This document shows, in pieces, positions 26,373 to 36,962 of a DNA stretch of 64,000 nt. The stretch is taken from NCBI GenBank assembly GCA_023301725.1, contig JALZUD010000016.1, positions 1-64,000 of the forward strand, read 5' to 3'. Positions within the stretch are counted from its first letter, which is position 1; each line of letters begins with the position of its first letter. A model generated the notes under the pieces. The model searched no databases and was not told where the DNA came from. It was given only the letters and a program-made list of their open reading frames with translations. The position numbers were made by a program, and so were the translations under genes. Source of the DNA: Granulosicoccus sp. GTDB lineage: Bacteria > Pseudomonadota > Gammaproteobacteria > Granulosicoccales > Granulosicoccaceae.

Positions 26373-27302
26373 ATGCAACTGATTCGAGGACTCAGAAACT
26401 GGCCTGATCTTCCAGGCACAGTGGTGACTATCGGCAATTTTGATGGTGCGCATCTTGGGCATCAGGCCATGTTTTCTGCCACATGCAAAATGGCAGAAAA
26501 ACTGCAATTGCCAGCCTCTGTGTTGAGTTTCGAGCCGCTGCCTCACGAATTCTTCTTGCAAAAAAATACGCCACTACGATTACATGGCTTACGAGACAAA
26601 GTACGCAGTATTGAGGCGGCCTCTATAGCTAAGCTTTTACTATTGAACTTTGACCATCAGCTGGCCTCTTTGAGTGCTCGGGATTTCGTAGCAGAAATTT
26701 TGGTCAATCGATTGCACATGCGGCATCTAGTGGTCGGCGATGATTTCAGGTTTGGCCATAAACGCTCAGGCACCATCGAAACGCTAAAAGAGCTCTCTAC
26801 CACGTTGGGCTTCACAGTTGAACAAAGCCATACCCACCTGCATGAGAACGAGCGTGTTTCAAGCACCCGAGTGCGTGGGGCGTTGCAATCAGGCAATATC
26901 GCCCATGCCAATAGCCTACTCGGACGACACTACCGCATCAGCGGGCGCGTTGTTCACGGCGAGAAAGTCGGCAGACAACTTGGTTTTCCCACCGCCAACG
27001 TGTTTTTAGGTAAGCACAGTCCTCCACTGCGAGGCGTGTTCGCTGTCAATGCAACGCACATTGAATCCGGTGTGCAATTTCCAGCCGTGGCCAATCTGGG
27101 TGAACGCCCTACAGTAGGTGGTAGAAAACTTTTACTGGAAGTACACGCGCTGGATGCATCACCACAGTGGTACGGTGACCACTTGGCCGTTGATTTTGTT
27201 CAACAACTGCGCCAGGAAAAACGCTTTGATTCTCTAGACGAGCTAAAAGCCCAAATTGCTCGAGACTGCAATGAGGTCAGAGCTTTGTTAGGTTCAATAT
27301 GA
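26373..27302 (+). CDS. ribF: Bifunctional riboflavin kinase / FAD synthetase
   Basis: RibF converts riboflavin to FMN and then FAD. The N-terminal FMN adenylyltransferase domain has GNFDGAHLGHQAM and VVGDDFRFGHKRSG, and STRVRGALQSG follows. The C-terminal flavokinase domain has HGEKVGRQLGFPTANV and NLGERPTVGG. The 309 residues are full length. It stands in the murJ-ribF-ileS-lspA-ispH series. The 134 bp before ileS carry two GATTAA repeats 17 bp apart but no clear promoter. Confidence 0.96.
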   Translation: MQLIRGLRNWPDLPGTVVTIGNFDGAHLGHQAMFSATCKMAEKLQLPASVLSFEPLPHEFFLQKNTPLRLHGLRDKVRSIEAASIAKLLLLNFDHQLASLSARDFVAEILVNRLHMRHLVVGDDFRFGHKRSGTIETLKELSTTLGFTVEQSHTHLHENERVSSTRVRGALQSGNIAHANSLLGRHYRISGRVVHGEKVGRQLGFPTANVFLGKHSPPLRGVFAVNATHIESGVQFPAVANLGERPTVGGRKLLLEVHALDASPQWYGDHLAVDFVQQLRQEKRFDSLDELKAQIARDCNEVRALLGSI

Positions 27303-27436
27303 CGTAAAGTGATGTGCAGTTTGAAATGAATAACAGTTAGATGATTAATAACTAAATGATTAACACATAACGCAGATAAGGATCATCGATGTTGCGTGTA
27401 TACCCAGTAAGCAAAACTGTCAATCTCCAATAGATA

Positions 27437-30304
27437 GTGGACAGTATCAACCCTGATGAAGCCATCGACGTGACCGACTACAAACAAACACTGAATCTGC
27501 CAAAAACTGATTTTCCTATGCGCGGAAATCTGGCCAAGCGTGAGCCAGAAATGCTAGCCAGGTGGGAAGAACAGGGCATCTACAAACATATTCGCGACCA
27601 CAGCGAAGGTCGACCCAAGTTCATTTTGCACGACGGCCCTCCATACGCTAACGGCGATATCCACATCGGGCACGTGGTAAATAAAGTCATCAAGGACATG
27701 ATTGTAAAGTCCCGCCAACTGGCTGGATTTGACTCACCCTATGTACCTGGCTGGGATTGTCACGGTCTACCTATCGAGAACAAGGTAGAAGGTTTGATTG
27801 GCAAACCAGGCGTAAAGGTTAGCGAAGGAGAGTTTCGGGCCAAGTGTCGCGAGTACGCCAACGAACAAATAGTCAATCAATGCGCTGAATTCAAACGCCT
27901 TGGCATTATCGGCGACTGGGATTCGCCGTACCTGACGTTGAATTTTGAAAACGAGGCGAATATTGTTCGCACACTGGGTAAGATCATTGATGCTGGGCAT
28001 GTTTATAAAGGCACTAAACCGGTTTACTGGAGCTGGGGTGCGCACTCGGCAGTGGCTGAAGCTGAAATTGAATACGAAGACAAAACATCTACTGCCATTG
28101 ATGTGCGTTTCGCTCCCAAAGACAAAGCCGCCATGCTCAGCGCATTTGGCGTGGATGACGACACAACTGAGGTCAACGTGGTTATCTGGACCACCACGCC
28201 TTGGACTATTCCGGGCAATCTGGCGGTCACGCTGCACCCAGAGCTGCAATATGCACTCGTATCCGTCAATAACGAGCGACTGATTGTGGCCGAGGCCATG
28301 GTTGATGATGTGATGGCGCGTTACGGATTTTCCGGACATCGCATTCTGGGCACATGCTCCGGACAATCTCTGGAAGGCATGCTACTCAAGCACCCGCTAT
28401 ACGACCGGGATAGCTTGATGATCCTCGGTGACTACGTTACTACCGATGCGGGCACTGGCGCTGTTCATACAGCACCTGATCATGGTGTCGATGACTTTTA
28501 TGCAGCCAAAAGAGCTGGCCTGGGCTTACTCGACAACGTTAATGATCACGGTGTATTCCGTGAGCATGTGGAGCTGTTCGCTGGCGAACATGTGACTAAG
28601 GTAGACAAGCACATGCTTGAGGAGTTGGAGCAACGCGGCCGACTGGTGAAGAGCGAGAAGTATCAGCACAGCTATCCGTTTTGCTGGCGTACTAAAACGC
28701 CCATCATTTATCGAGCCACTGCGCAGTGGTTTATCGGTATGGAAACAAAAGGGTTAAGGGCCGATACTTTGAGCGAAATTGAAAAGGTGGAATGGATACC
28801 TGATTGGGGACAATCGCGCATACATGGCATGATCGCCAGCCGCCCTGACTGGTGTATTTCTCGTCAACGCTATTGGGGAGTGCCCATCACTTTATTTGTA
28901 CACAAGGAAACTGGCGAACTGCACCCTCGCACCCAAGAGCTTATTGAACAGGCAGCTTGCCGAATTGAAAAGTCAGGTATCCAAGCATGGTTTGATCTCG
29001 AACCAGAGGAGCTACTAGGTGATGAGGCAACTTCCTACGACAAGGTAACTGACGTGCTTGATGTCTGGTTTGACTCTGGCACCACGTGGGCACACGTGCT
29101 GCAGCAACGCGCTAATCTGACGTACCCAGCAGATATCTACCTAGAAGGCTCTGACCAACATCGTGGCTGGTTTCATTCATCGATCCTTACCAGCGTTGCC
29201 ATTAACAAACAAGCACCTTACAAGCAGGTACTGACTCATGGCTTCACCGTCGATCAGAAAGGTCGCAAAATGTCCAAATCACTGGGCAATATCATTGCAC
29301 CACAAAAACTACTGAAAACCCTGGGTGCCGATATTGTCAGGCTCTGGGTTTGCTCGACTGACTACCGCGGGGAGATGACGGTATCTAACGAGATACTTGA
29401 TCGCATGTCTGATGCTTATCGTCGTATCCGCAATACAGCGCGTTACATGCTAAGTGCCATCGACGATTTTGATCCTGATGTGCATAGCGTTGCACACGAA
29501 GACATGCTGGCGATCGACCAATGGGCCGTCGATTGTGCGCTGCGCACTCAAGGCACGATACAAGAGGCGTACGAGTCTTATCAGTTTCATACTGTCTACC
29601 AGACTATCCATCATTTCTGTTCCATAGACATGTCCAGTTTCTATCTGGATATCATCAAGGATAGACAGTACACCATGCCTGCAAACAGCCATGCTCGCAG
29701 ATCAGCCCAGACAGCCATGTATTTAATCACTGATGCACTAACGCGATGGATTGCTCCAGTATTGAGTTTTACCAGTGATGAAATCTGGCAGCACTTGCGA
29801 GAAAAATCCGAGACTAACCGTCAATCCCGTACGCCCACGCCTTTCACTGCACTCTACAGCGACATGTTGCCTGCGTTGCCAAGCGGCAGCGATTTCAGTC
29901 GTGATGACTGGGTAGCCATGACAGCGGTACGTGACGCGGTGTCGAAAACACTCGAACCTCTGCGTAGTGAAGGAATTATTGGTGGCGCTTTGGAGGCTGC
30001 CGTGACTATTTATGTCTCACCACAAGTGCGGCAAATATTGAGTAAAACAGGCGAGGAACTGCGCTTTGTATTCATCACGTCAGAAGCCACTTTGATGGAT
30101 ATTGCAGACAAGCCCGCCACACTGGAAACACACTCTGTTAACGGTATTGACTTCGCAGTATCTGCACAAAAAGCAGATGGCGAAAAATGTGTCAGATGCT
30201 GGCATCTACGTGACGACGTTGGTAGTCATCCTGAACACGTAGAAGTGTGCGGGCGCTGCATCAGCAATGTACATGGCGACGGTGAGCAACGTCATATTGC
30301 ATAA
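27437..30304 (+). CDS. ileS: Isoleucyl-tRNA synthetase
   Basis: A class Ia synthetase of 955 residues with the CP1 editing domain. The HIGH motif is [11 protein letters not shown] near 72, the editing region has [12 protein letters not shown], and the KMSKS loop is RKMSKSLGN. The C-terminal zinc finger KCVRCWH...CGRC is intact, typical of bacterial IleS1. The GTG at 27437 gives a start close to that of E. coli; a second GTG at 27470 is possible. Confidence 0.97.
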   Translation: MDSINPDEAIDVTDYKQTLNLPKTDFPMRGNLAKREPEMLARWEEQGIYKHIRDHSEGRPKFILHDGPPYANGDIHIGHVVNKVIKDMIVKSRQLAGFDSPYVPGWDCHGLPIENKVEGLIGKPGVKVSEGEFRAKCREYANEQIVNQCAEFKRLGIIGDWDSPYLTLNFENEANIVRTLGKIIDAGHVYKGTKPVYWSWGAHSAVAEAEIEYEDKTSTAIDVRFAPKDKAAMLSAFGVDDDTTEVNVVIWTTTPWTIPGNLAVTLHPELQYALVSVNNERLIVAEAMVDDVMARYGFSGHRILGTCSGQSLEGMLLKHPLYDRDSLMILGDYVTTDAGTGAVHTAPDHGVDDFYAAKRAGLGLLDNVNDHGVFREHVELFAGEHVTKVDKHMLEELEQRGRLVKSEKYQHSYPFCWRTKTPIIYRATAQWFIGMETKGLRADTLSEIEKVEWIPDWGQSRIHGMIASRPDWCISRQRYWGVPITLFVHKETGELHPRTQELIEQAACRIEKSGIQAWFDLEPEELLGDEATSYDKVTDVLDVWFDSGTTWAHVLQQRANLTYPADIYLEGSDQHRGWFHSSILTSVAINKQAPYKQVLTHGFTVDQKGRKMSKSLGNIIAPQKLLKTLGADIVRLWVCSTDYRGEMTVSNEILDRMSDAYRRIRNTARYMLSAIDDFDPDVHSVAHEDMLAIDQWAVDCALRTQGTIQEAYESYQFHTVYQTIHHFCSIDMSSFYLDIIKDRQYTMPANSHARRSAQTAMYLITDALTRWIAPVLSFTSDEIWQHLREKSETNRQSRTPTPFTALYSDMLPALPSGSDFSRDDWVAMTAVRDAVSKTLEPLRSEGIIGGALEAAVTIYVSPQVRQILSKTGEELRFVFITSEATLMDIADKPATLETHSVNGIDFAVSAQKADGEKCVRCWHLRDDVGSHPEHVEVCGRCISNVHGDGEQRHIA

Positions 30305-30363
30305 CCTTGTCCCACGTATTTATTGGCTATAGTATTTAGCAGAACACGAGACCAACATTTTTC

Positions 30364-30855
30364 ATGCCGCATTTTTTAAGATACAGCATCGTAATTGTCA
30401 TTATCATTGCCGATCAAATCACAAAGATCTGGGCGGATCGTGACCTTGAGATGTTCCAACAAATCTATATCACTTCGTTTTTTAACATCACAAAAGCTTA
30501 CAACTACGGCGCAGCATTCAGTTTTCTGGACAATGCAGGTGGTTGGCAGCGTTGGTTCTTCACGGCAATCAGTTTAATTGTCAGTATTGTGCTTAGTGTT
30601 TGGCTCTATCGAATGACACGTGCTGAGAAATGGCACAGTTTGTCAATAGCACTCATACTGGGTGGTGCTGTTGGTAATTTAATAGACCGCGTCTGGTACG
30701 GCTATGTGGTGGATTTCATACAGGTACACTGGAACGAGAGCTATTTCCCTTCGTTCAACATCGCCGATGCTGCTATTTCATGTGGCACAGTGATTTTACT
30801 GTTCCTGACTTTCTTTGAAAAAAACGACGTCGACGAACCTGAAACCAATCAATAA
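30364..30855 (+). CDS. lspA: Lipoprotein signal peptidase II
   Basis: This inner-membrane aspartyl protease removes signal peptides from prolipoproteins, of which the window encodes several. The 163-residue protein has four membrane helices, with the catalytic Asp residues in [14 protein letters not shown] and FNIADAAIS. It follows ileS by 59 bp and precedes ispH by 14 bp; the fkpB gene found between lspA and ispH in E. coli is missing. Confidence 0.97.
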   Translation: MPHFLRYSIVIVIIIADQITKIWADRDLEMFQQIYITSFFNITKAYNYGAAFSFLDNAGGWQRWFFTAISLIVSIVLSVWLYRMTRAEKWHSLSIALILGGAVGNLIDRVWYGYVVDFIQVHWNESYFPSFNIADAAISCGTVILLFLTFFEKNDVDEPETNQ

Positions 30856-30869
30856 GAGCAGGTATCCCT

Positions 30870-31820
30870 ATGCAAATATTACTCGCCAATCCACGCGGCT
30901 TTTGTGCAGGCGTCGATCGTGCTATCGAAATTGTTGAGCGCGCTATCGATATTCACGGCGCTCCTATTTATGTACGACACGAGGTCGTACACAACAAGTA
31001 TGTTGTCGATGGCCTTCGCGACAAGGGTGCCATTTTTGTTGAAGAGCTTGATGAAGTGCCTGATGATGCCACGGTCATCTTCAGCGCCCACGGTGTCTCT
31101 GAAGCTGTAGAAAGCGCGGCTAATCAACGCGGTTTACAAGTGTTCGATGCCACTTGCCCGTTGGTAACCAAAGTACATCTCGAAGTCGTCAAGTACGCCA
31201 GAGACGGCAAAGAAGTCATTCTGATAGGTCACGCTGGCCACCCTGAAGTAGAGGGCACCATGGGTCGATACGACACCAGCATGGGTGGGCGTATTATTTT
31301 GGTCGAAACGCCGGACGATGTGGCAGGTCTCGACATCAAAAACCCCAATGAGCTTGCTTTCGTGTCTCAAACCACTCTGTCTGTGGATGACACCCAGGAA
31401 ATCATAGACACTTTGCGCAAACGTTTTCCAGGTATCGCTGCACCCAATCGCGATGATATTTGCTACGCGACGCAAAACCGTCAGGACGCCGTTAAAAAGC
31501 TCTGCGAAGAGGTTGATCTTTTATTGGTGGTGGGTGCAAGCAATAGCTCTAACTCGAACAGACTGGCCGAGCTTGGAGTCAGAGCGGGCGTTGAGTCACG
31601 CTTGATAACCCGCGCTGTGGATATACAGTCTGAGTGGCTATCAGGAAAAACAAAAATTGGCGTAACAGCCGGTGCTTCTGCACCTGAGGTGCTTGTCAAT
31701 GAGGTAGTTGAGCGCCTGCGTAGCGAAGGCGGCCAGACGGCTATCGAATACGAAGGTATTCGTGAAACTGTCACTTTCTCGATTCCAAAAGCACTAAAAC
31801 GAATGGATTTACCCAGCTAA
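30870..31820 (+). CDS. ispH: 4-hydroxy-3-methylbut-2-enyl diphosphate reductase
   Basis: IspH makes IPP and DMAPP in the last step of the MEP pathway with a [4Fe-4S] cluster. The cluster ligands C12 (NPRGFCAGV), C96 (FDATCPLV) and C198 ([11 protein letters not shown]) are present, along with SSNSNRL for diphosphate binding and [10 protein letters not shown]. The 316 residues are full length. Confidence 0.97.
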   Translation: MQILLANPRGFCAGVDRAIEIVERAIDIHGAPIYVRHEVVHNKYVVDGLRDKGAIFVEELDEVPDDATVIFSAHGVSEAVESAANQRGLQVFDATCPLVTKVHLEVVKYARDGKEVILIGHAGHPEVEGTMGRYDTSMGGRIILVETPDDVAGLDIKNPNELAFVSQTTLSVDDTQEIIDTLRKRFPGIAAPNRDDICYATQNRQDAVKKLCEEVDLLLVVGASNSSNSNRLAELGVRAGVESRLITRAVDIQSEWLSGKTKIGVTAGASAPEVLVNEVVERLRSEGGQTAIEYEGIRETVTFSIPKALKRMDLPS

Positions 31821-31942
31821 CGACATCTCTAGTCCGTTTGCCCTATCCCAGTCATTCTGGGGTAAAGGCGCACACCTAGCTGCACGGTTTGTACAGTGAT
31901 ATTCAATACGGTCGACGCTGCCCGCGCGGCCCGGCCCGACCG

Positions 31943-31998
31943 ACGCGGCCCGACCAACGTGGCCCGACCAACGTGGCCCGACCAACGTGGCCCGACCA
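31943..31998. repeat. Tandem array of four 14-bp repeats
   Basis: The unit ACGTGGCCCGACCA occurs three times exactly (31957-31998) after one copy with a single change (31943-31956). Shorter GGCCCG-rich fragments precede it from about 31924. The unit is not a multiple of three and no frame runs through it. It lies between ispH and the convergent HDOD gene. Such arrays often vary in copy number. Confidence 0.9.
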
Positions 31999-32028
31999 AA
32001 TACGAACTGCTTTGGAACTGGCCGCGCG

Positions 32029-33303
32029 CTAGCCTGCTTTCAACAACGCTTGCACACTCACTAAACGCGTACTAGCTGCCTTGATTATTTCGTCAGGTGA
32101 TTTCAGATCAATACCTGCCTGCTGCAGGCGTCTGGCCAGTAAAAGATTGTCGGCACTGGGAATCGAGTTTTGCTCAGCATCTGGCATCTTCTTTTGAATA
32201 ATCAATAGAGCCGCTGTCACCAGATCGGTATACGTGATGTCACCATTATGGGTGCGATACCAATCCCGTGATTTACTCGCAGCGTCCGCAAACTCTTGTG
32301 GATAATCCCATGTCGCAATCAACCAACTACTAAGAATGACGCGTAACTTCTCGATAACAGAACTCAGTGCTTGATCATCGGTAAAGCGCTCTGGGTGATT
32401 ATTTGCGTAAGTTAGAACGAGCAGCTCACCGATATCTGCAGACAACGCAGTCAGCATAGCTACCTCAGGCTTCAAATGCGGCAGCTCCTTGGCCAGCACC
32501 TGAACGATTGACGCACTCAGTGTTGTACGTTGCGTGTATTTAAACATTCGATCACGCACAACCTTGCAGCTTACCTTCATTGTATTGCTTTCCACTAATG
32601 TGGCAATACAACGCTTTGTCTCTTTTACGCCCAAGCGAGTGATGGCGCCTCTAATGCTTGACGTAGGCTCGTTCGCGGTTGGGTCAATTGCGTTAGCCGC
32701 TTTAACAATATGTGCGGCCAGACCTGCGTCACACTGTATAACTTCGGCAAGCTCGGGGATGCCGGCTACCTTCTGGTAGGAATTGAGTATTTTCGTGCAC
32801 GAGTCTGGAGCCACTGCCAAAGCAATACTTTCGTCTTGCATCGCTCGAACAATGTCGTCAAACACCAGGTTGTCCAGTTCATCGACCTGTACATCCATCA
32901 CAGTTACAGCATTTTTTTGTTGCTCTTTAAGCAAAATATCCATTTGCTCACGCCCAAAGCGAACAAGCTTAGCCATGGTGCCCGTTTTTACGCTTTGGTA
33001 AGCACTTTTGTCGAGAAACAGGGGTTGTAATGCATCTGACGAATTAGCAGTAATGACACCCACCTCTTCCTTGCCAGCGTGCAGAGATAACGAGCCCTCC
33101 ACCAGAAACATCAACCAACGATGAGAATTTTCTGGTTTTATCAGATCATTACGCTGAACGTGCAAAACTGATGCACTTTTACAAATCGACTGCCGATTGG
33201 CCTCATTAAGTTCATTGACTGGCGACACAGCAGCTGCGGCCAACTCGATGGTGTGATTATCCTCAGCAGATTTTACTGCTGGTTTTGAATCATTCTTGAA
33301 CAC
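32029..33303 (-). CDS. HDOD domain protein with an N-terminal cNMP-binding-like domain
   Basis: The start at GTG 33303 has AGAGGG just upstream and gives 424 residues; an in-frame GTG at 33342 is an alternative. Residues of about 30-130 look like a cyclic-nucleotide-binding beta roll (RWLMFLVEGSLSLHAG). The C-terminal half is an HDOD domain, a degenerate HD fold with no metal ligands, seen in GIPELAEVIQCDAGLAAHIVKAAN and AITRLGVKETKRCIAT. HDOD proteins usually act in signalling without enzymatic activity. The partner and signal are unknown. The gene stands alone. Confidence 0.82.
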   Translation of the reverse strand: MFKNDSKPAVKSAEDNHTIELAAAAVSPVNELNEANRQSICKSASVLHVQRNDLIKPENSHRWLMFLVEGSLSLHAGKEEVGVITANSSDALQPLFLDKSAYQSVKTGTMAKLVRFGREQMDILLKEQQKNAVTVMDVQVDELDNLVFDDIVRAMQDESIALAVAPDSCTKILNSYQKVAGIPELAEVIQCDAGLAAHIVKAANAIDPTANEPTSSIRGAITRLGVKETKRCIATLVESNTMKVSCKVVRDRMFKYTQRTTLSASIVQVLAKELPHLKPEVAMLTALSADIGELLVLTYANNHPERFTDDQALSSVIEKLRVILSSWLIATWDYPQEFADAASKSRDWYRTHNGDITYTDLVTAALLIIQKKMPDAEQNSIPSADNLLLARRLQQAGIDLKSPDEIIKAASTRLVSVQALLKAG

Positions 33304-33489
33304 TGCAAACCCTCTTGTCGTTGAACTCCTTAACCCACACACGTAAGGCTAGGCGTCCGCCTCCCATACACACTATGGCGGCAGTTCACACTTAAAGTTG
33401 AATGGGCTCGCATGCTCTATGCCAGACCAATTGCTGATTTTGTAAGATACTTTTTAGTAATTGTTTGAACAATCACCCATGCTTAGTGC

Positions 33490-33536
33490 GCCTAGCCACG
33501 CGTCGCTGCTCATTCAGCGCGAGCGCAGGGCTAGGC
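33490..33536. repeat. Long stem-loop downstream of the Ig-repeat lipoprotein gene
   Basis: GCCTAGCC (33490-33497) pairs with GGCTAGGC (33529-33536), and an inner stem CGCTG/CAGCG (33504-33508 and 33515-33519) closes a CTCATT loop. It begins 8 nt after the stop codon on the minus strand. No U-tract follows. A third GGCTAGGC lies at 33347-33354. Confidence 0.55.
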
Positions 33537-33543
33537 CTTGGCA

Positions 33544-35634
33544 CTAGAATTCGCTAAGACACCCTTGTGCGGTGGTAAACGTATCTCCGTCCACTGTTGT
33601 CACAGTTTCTTGATTTGATGCAACGTCACGTCCATAGGGACTGAACTGATTAGACGGCGAGAACTCTACTTCTGTGAGTTCCGATGCCGGTAACCCTGGC
33701 GACACGCGAAAGGTTTGTGTCGCTTCTACTCCCAAGGCTTCGGCCCTTACCGAAATCTCCAAAAACGACCACAAGGCATTACTGGCAGGGTAGGCAAGAT
33801 CAAACAAGCCAGAGCCATTAGCATCTGTTCTCAACATACCATTAGCTACCGTGGCGGCCGCCCCATCCACAGCTGAGATTGACGCAGGGCCTTGCGGGTC
33901 GAGTTGCGAGTTTCCATTGATGTCTTCAGTTAGTGAGCCGAAGGTATCAAGAAACCGATTGCCGTTACGATCTTCAGCGCCACACTCTATGGTCTGCGCG
34001 GCCAGCAAGGCCCATGAGACTGGCGAGAACTCTTCGCCTGCAGGCACCTCTTCTTCCGTGCGCCGACTCGAATCAATCAACACCAAATTACCCTTGCGAT
34101 ATCTCAACGGCCTGACAGTCACCCCAACCACAGCATCTTCTATAGCGGCACCTGAACCGTTAGTTACCTTGACCACAAATGGCATTGCATACTGAATACC
34201 ATCATCGAGTATTTTTACCTGATTGTTAGAACCCAGTGTCACGTTCAGATTGGGTTTGAAAACGGTCAGAGTCATGTCTCGCTCTATGGCAGCATCGCCA
34301 GCACTTATCGGTGCTGTCACAGTTGCATTAATCAGTATTTCATCAACAGACGTTGGCAAGGCACCGGCTCTAAATGTGGACGTGGCAATACCTGCGCTGT
34401 TTGTCGTGGCAGTAGCTGGGCTCAATTGCCCACCCTTCAAATCTGCACTGGTAAAACTCACCTTACTGTTCTTGACGGGATTACCCTGAGCGTCATTAAC
34501 AGTGGCCGACAGCGTGCTTGTGTCATTCACAGCAACCAGTGTGGAGGATGCTGAGATATCAAGATTGGCAGGCACTGTTGCAATGAATTCAATGTCAATG
34601 CTTGTTCTGGGATCACCCAAACTTGTGCCTTCGACCGTGAGTGTGGCTGGACCCGCACTTGACGCACTTAACTGGATTGAAGCGTTTCCGGAAGCATCTG
34701 TACTGACGACCTCATTGCCATTGATAACACCCGCTGTGGTTGAGAACCGCAATGGCTGCGATTGAACCGGCGCACCCTCACGCACCCAGTTCACCGAAAT
34801 AGTCACAGGATTGAGCACAGCCAATTCAGAACTTTGTTCAATATTGGTGAACCCAAGTAGGTCAGGCACAACCTCGAAACTGTGAGACGCTGAGACACTT
34901 CCATTCAATGCACTGGCGGTAACGGTGTCGCTTGCGCTAACCGCGTTAATTGTTATTTCAGCTCGGCCGTCTTCATCAGTCATCGGAGCACCAGATGACA
35001 ACACACTACCGTTTACCGCAGCTACTGTTAATGGTTGGAACGAGATAGCTTCACCATTGCCAGCAACAAGACGGAAGACCATTGATACATCATCGCCTGA
35101 GATCAGGTTATCTGTGCCAGTCACACTCAATGCACTACCAGTGGCAATAACTCTAACTGTTGATTCGTCATCAGCAGCCTCATTTTCAGCCGTAACCGTG
35201 ATGTCTTGATTGTCAAAGTTATCAGGCAATGCCAGAGTTGCACTGGCTTCTCCATTTTCATCTGTCACGGCGACTATATCGCGCAGAATTCCAGCCGAAG
35301 ATCGGAAGGTAACTAACGTATCAGCGACAACATTGTTGTTGATGTTTGTTGCAACAGCTGTGATCGTTGCGACATCACCTCCGCCAGTAAGCAAGCTATT
35401 GGCATCACTTACAACACGCAACGACACAGCGCTTAGCGGATTAACCTCACCAATAGTCGGTATCGATCCATCACCGCCACTAATCAATTCACCGTTGGCG
35501 TTGAAGATCGGCTGACTGTTGCCAGTGCTTACGTCTTCGGTACGTTCAGCACAAGCACTAACCATCGCGGTAGCAGCCAACACGAATAGCAAACGGCGGC
35601 TTATCATTTTTTTATTCTGTTTATATGTAAACAT
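33544..35634 (-). CDS. Large lipoprotein with bacterial Ig-like (Big_1-type) repeats
   Basis: A 696-residue surface or periplasmic protein. The signal peptide ends in lipobox VSAC (C28). After a linker come about four Ig-like domains of roughly 100 residues, each with the pattern VTFRSSAG...TDENGEASATL or VSFTSADLKGGQLSP...TNSAGIATSTF, as in invasin/intimin-type Big_1 domains. Near residues 560-590 two Asp/Asn loops, DRNGNRFLD and DINGNSQLD, resemble calcium-binding EF-hand or dockerin loops. The start ATG has AGGA 8 nt upstream. The beta-barrel gene lies 9 bp upstream in the same operon. Adhesion or envelope scaffolding is possible; there is no direct evidence. Confidence 0.82.
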   Translation of the reverse strand: MFTYKQNKKMISRRLLFVLAATAMVSACAERTEDVSTGNSQPIFNANGELISGGDGSIPTIGEVNPLSAVSLRVVSDANSLLTGGGDVATITAVATNINNNVVADTLVTFRSSAGILRDIVAVTDENGEASATLALPDNFDNQDITVTAENEAADDESTVRVIATGSALSVTGTDNLISGDDVSMVFRLVAGNGEAISFQPLTVAAVNGSVLSSGAPMTDEDGRAEITINAVSASDTVTASALNGSVSASHSFEVVPDLLGFTNIEQSSELAVLNPVTISVNWVREGAPVQSQPLRFSTTAGVINGNEVVSTDASGNASIQLSASSAGPATLTVEGTSLGDPRTSIDIEFIATVPANLDISASSTLVAVNDTSTLSATVNDAQGNPVKNSKVSFTSADLKGGQLSPATATTNSAGIATSTFRAGALPTSVDEILINATVTAPISAGDAAIERDMTLTVFKPNLNVTLGSNNQVKILDDGIQYAMPFVVKVTNGSGAAIEDAVVGVTVRPLRYRKGNLVLIDSSRRTEEEVPAGEEFSPVSWALLAAQTIECGAEDRNGNRFLDTFGSLTEDINGNSQLDPQGPASISAVDGAAATVANGMLRTDANGSGLFDLAYPASNALWSFLEISVRAEALGVEATQTFRVSPGLPASELTEVEFSPSNQFSPYGRDVASNQETVTTVDGDTFTTAQGCLSEF

Positions 35635-35643
35635 GGCGATGTC

Positions 35644-36153
35644 CTAGCGAAAGCCGCCAAAGAAATATTGAAATCCAATGGTTGCCGTGCTGAAGGCACC
35701 ATCATCTATATCCAGATAATTGAAATTCAGCGCAGTGGTGTCATTGCCAAACAGGTTTATTCCAAAACCGAATGCGTTGCCAGCATCCGTATTGTTTAAA
35801 TCTGAATCCACATCCAGCCGTGCCTGCCCTGCCAACAAGTACACAGCTGTTCTGTCCCAGCGATACCCCAGACGCAACATCACCGCCTGATAGGTAACAA
35901 GCGGGTCACTGAGAATGCTGTCCGTTTGATCCGAGCCTGATCCAACGGCAAGCTCAACGCCAAGAAAATCGAGAAATTGCAATCCCAGCACACCTGATAC
36001 CGTGCCTAGGCTTCTGTCGTTATTGTTCGATACTTCCACGCTACCATCGGTAAAGCCGGCGCCGACGTAAAGCTTCGCCACGCCGGTCTCGGCGTGCGCA
36101 AATGCGGATAAAAGCCCGAGGCACATCAGTGCCACCCTGAGTGAATTCTTCAT
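35644..36153 (-). CDS. Small outer-membrane beta-barrel protein
   Basis: A 169-residue protein with a cleavable signal peptide ending AHA and eight probable amphipathic strands, for example KLYVGAGFTDGSVEV, AVMLRLGYRW and STATIGFQYFFGGFR; it ends in an aromatic-rich C-terminal strand as expected for BAM substrates. It resembles OmpA/OmpW-like 8-stranded barrels. It is the first gene of a two-gene operon with the Ig-repeat lipoprotein. Confidence 0.8.
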   Translation of the reverse strand: MKNSLRVALMCLGLLSAFAHAETGVAKLYVGAGFTDGSVEVSNNNDRSLGTVSGVLGLQFLDFLGVELAVGSGSDQTDSILSDPLVTYQAVMLRLGYRWDRTAVYLLAGQARLDVDSDLNNTDAGNAFGFGINLFGNDTTALNFNYLDIDDGAFSTATIGFQYFFGGFR

Positions 36154-36416
36154 GTAACGTCCTTTTCGGTATCAAAAAAAGCTCGACTGTTTCTGCTGGC
36201 CAGTTAAAGAGTAAAATCACAACGCTGAGAGACAAGACATTGTTTCGATCTCAAGTGCAGAAGATTTAGTCGACACATCGTTCATTTCGGCTGAAATCGC
36301 TAAACCCTTAGGACTGAAAAAATCTTTAGCTGATCACATTGTGTGTTTCCTCAGAACATGATTTACTTCCCCGATAAATACTGTCTTGCGCCTTTTACCG
36401 ATCATGCAGCTAATAG

Positions 36417-36962
36417 ATGAATAATCTCCGAGTTAACGCAGCTCAGAAAATCAACCTGAAACGCCGACTACCCCATACGTTGACGATTCTGGTCATTGTT
36501 TTCTGCGCGCTTCTAAGTGCGTGTAGCAAACAGCCTGATATCTCTGAGAACATAAGTCACCTGACCTTCAATACTCTGACTGGTGAGCAGATTCAACTCA
36601 GTGCCATAGAAGGTCCACTATTGGTTAATTTTTGGGCGACAGACTGCGGTATCTGTCTCAAAGAGATGCCAGATCTAGCTGAGCTTTACCAACGCTACGA
36701 ACCTGACGGCTTTGAGCTTATCGCAGTCGCCATGCCGCACGATGCGCCTAATCTTGTCCTCGAGATGAGCGAACGCGAACAGTGGCCGTTTCCTGTTGCC
36801 CTTGATATCCAAGGTGAAGCGGTACAGTCATTTGCAAGCGTTGTAGGCACGCCTATCAGTTATTTACTGGACGAGAACGGGCATCTTGTAAAGCGTTACG
36901 TTGGGGCTATTCCCATAAAAGAGTTGGAGCGACAACTCGATAGATTATTGGAACTCAGTTAA
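36417..36962 (+). CDS. TlpA-like thioredoxin-family lipoprotein
   Basis: A 181-residue periplasmic thiol-disulfide protein. A signal with lipobox LLSAC (C36) precedes a thioredoxin fold with active site CGIC (C77-C80) in FWATDCGICLKEMP and the cis-Pro loop VVGTPISYLLD. It is probably a reductase, as in TlpA/ResA proteins used for cytochrome c or metal-site maturation. HemJ begins at the next base after its stop, so the two are coupled. Confidence 0.9.
   Translation: MNNLRVNAAQKINLKRRLPHTLTILVIVFCALLSACSKQPDISENISHLTFNTLTGEQIQLSAIEGPLLVNFWATDCGICLKEMPDLAELYQRYEPDGFELIAVAMPHDAPNLVLEMSEREQWPFPVALDIQGEAVQSFASVVGTPISYLLDENGHLVKRYVGAIPIKELERQLDRLLELS

Noticed and set aside
27340-27375. GATTAA repeats before ileS as a T-box-like or operator element
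   Set aside because: Short A+T-rich repeats only; no stem structures or antiterminator features.
36154-36416. PpsR-type site upstream of the TlpA-hemJ pair
   Set aside because: TGT and ACA triplets occur near 36345-36360 but not at the required 12-bp spacing.
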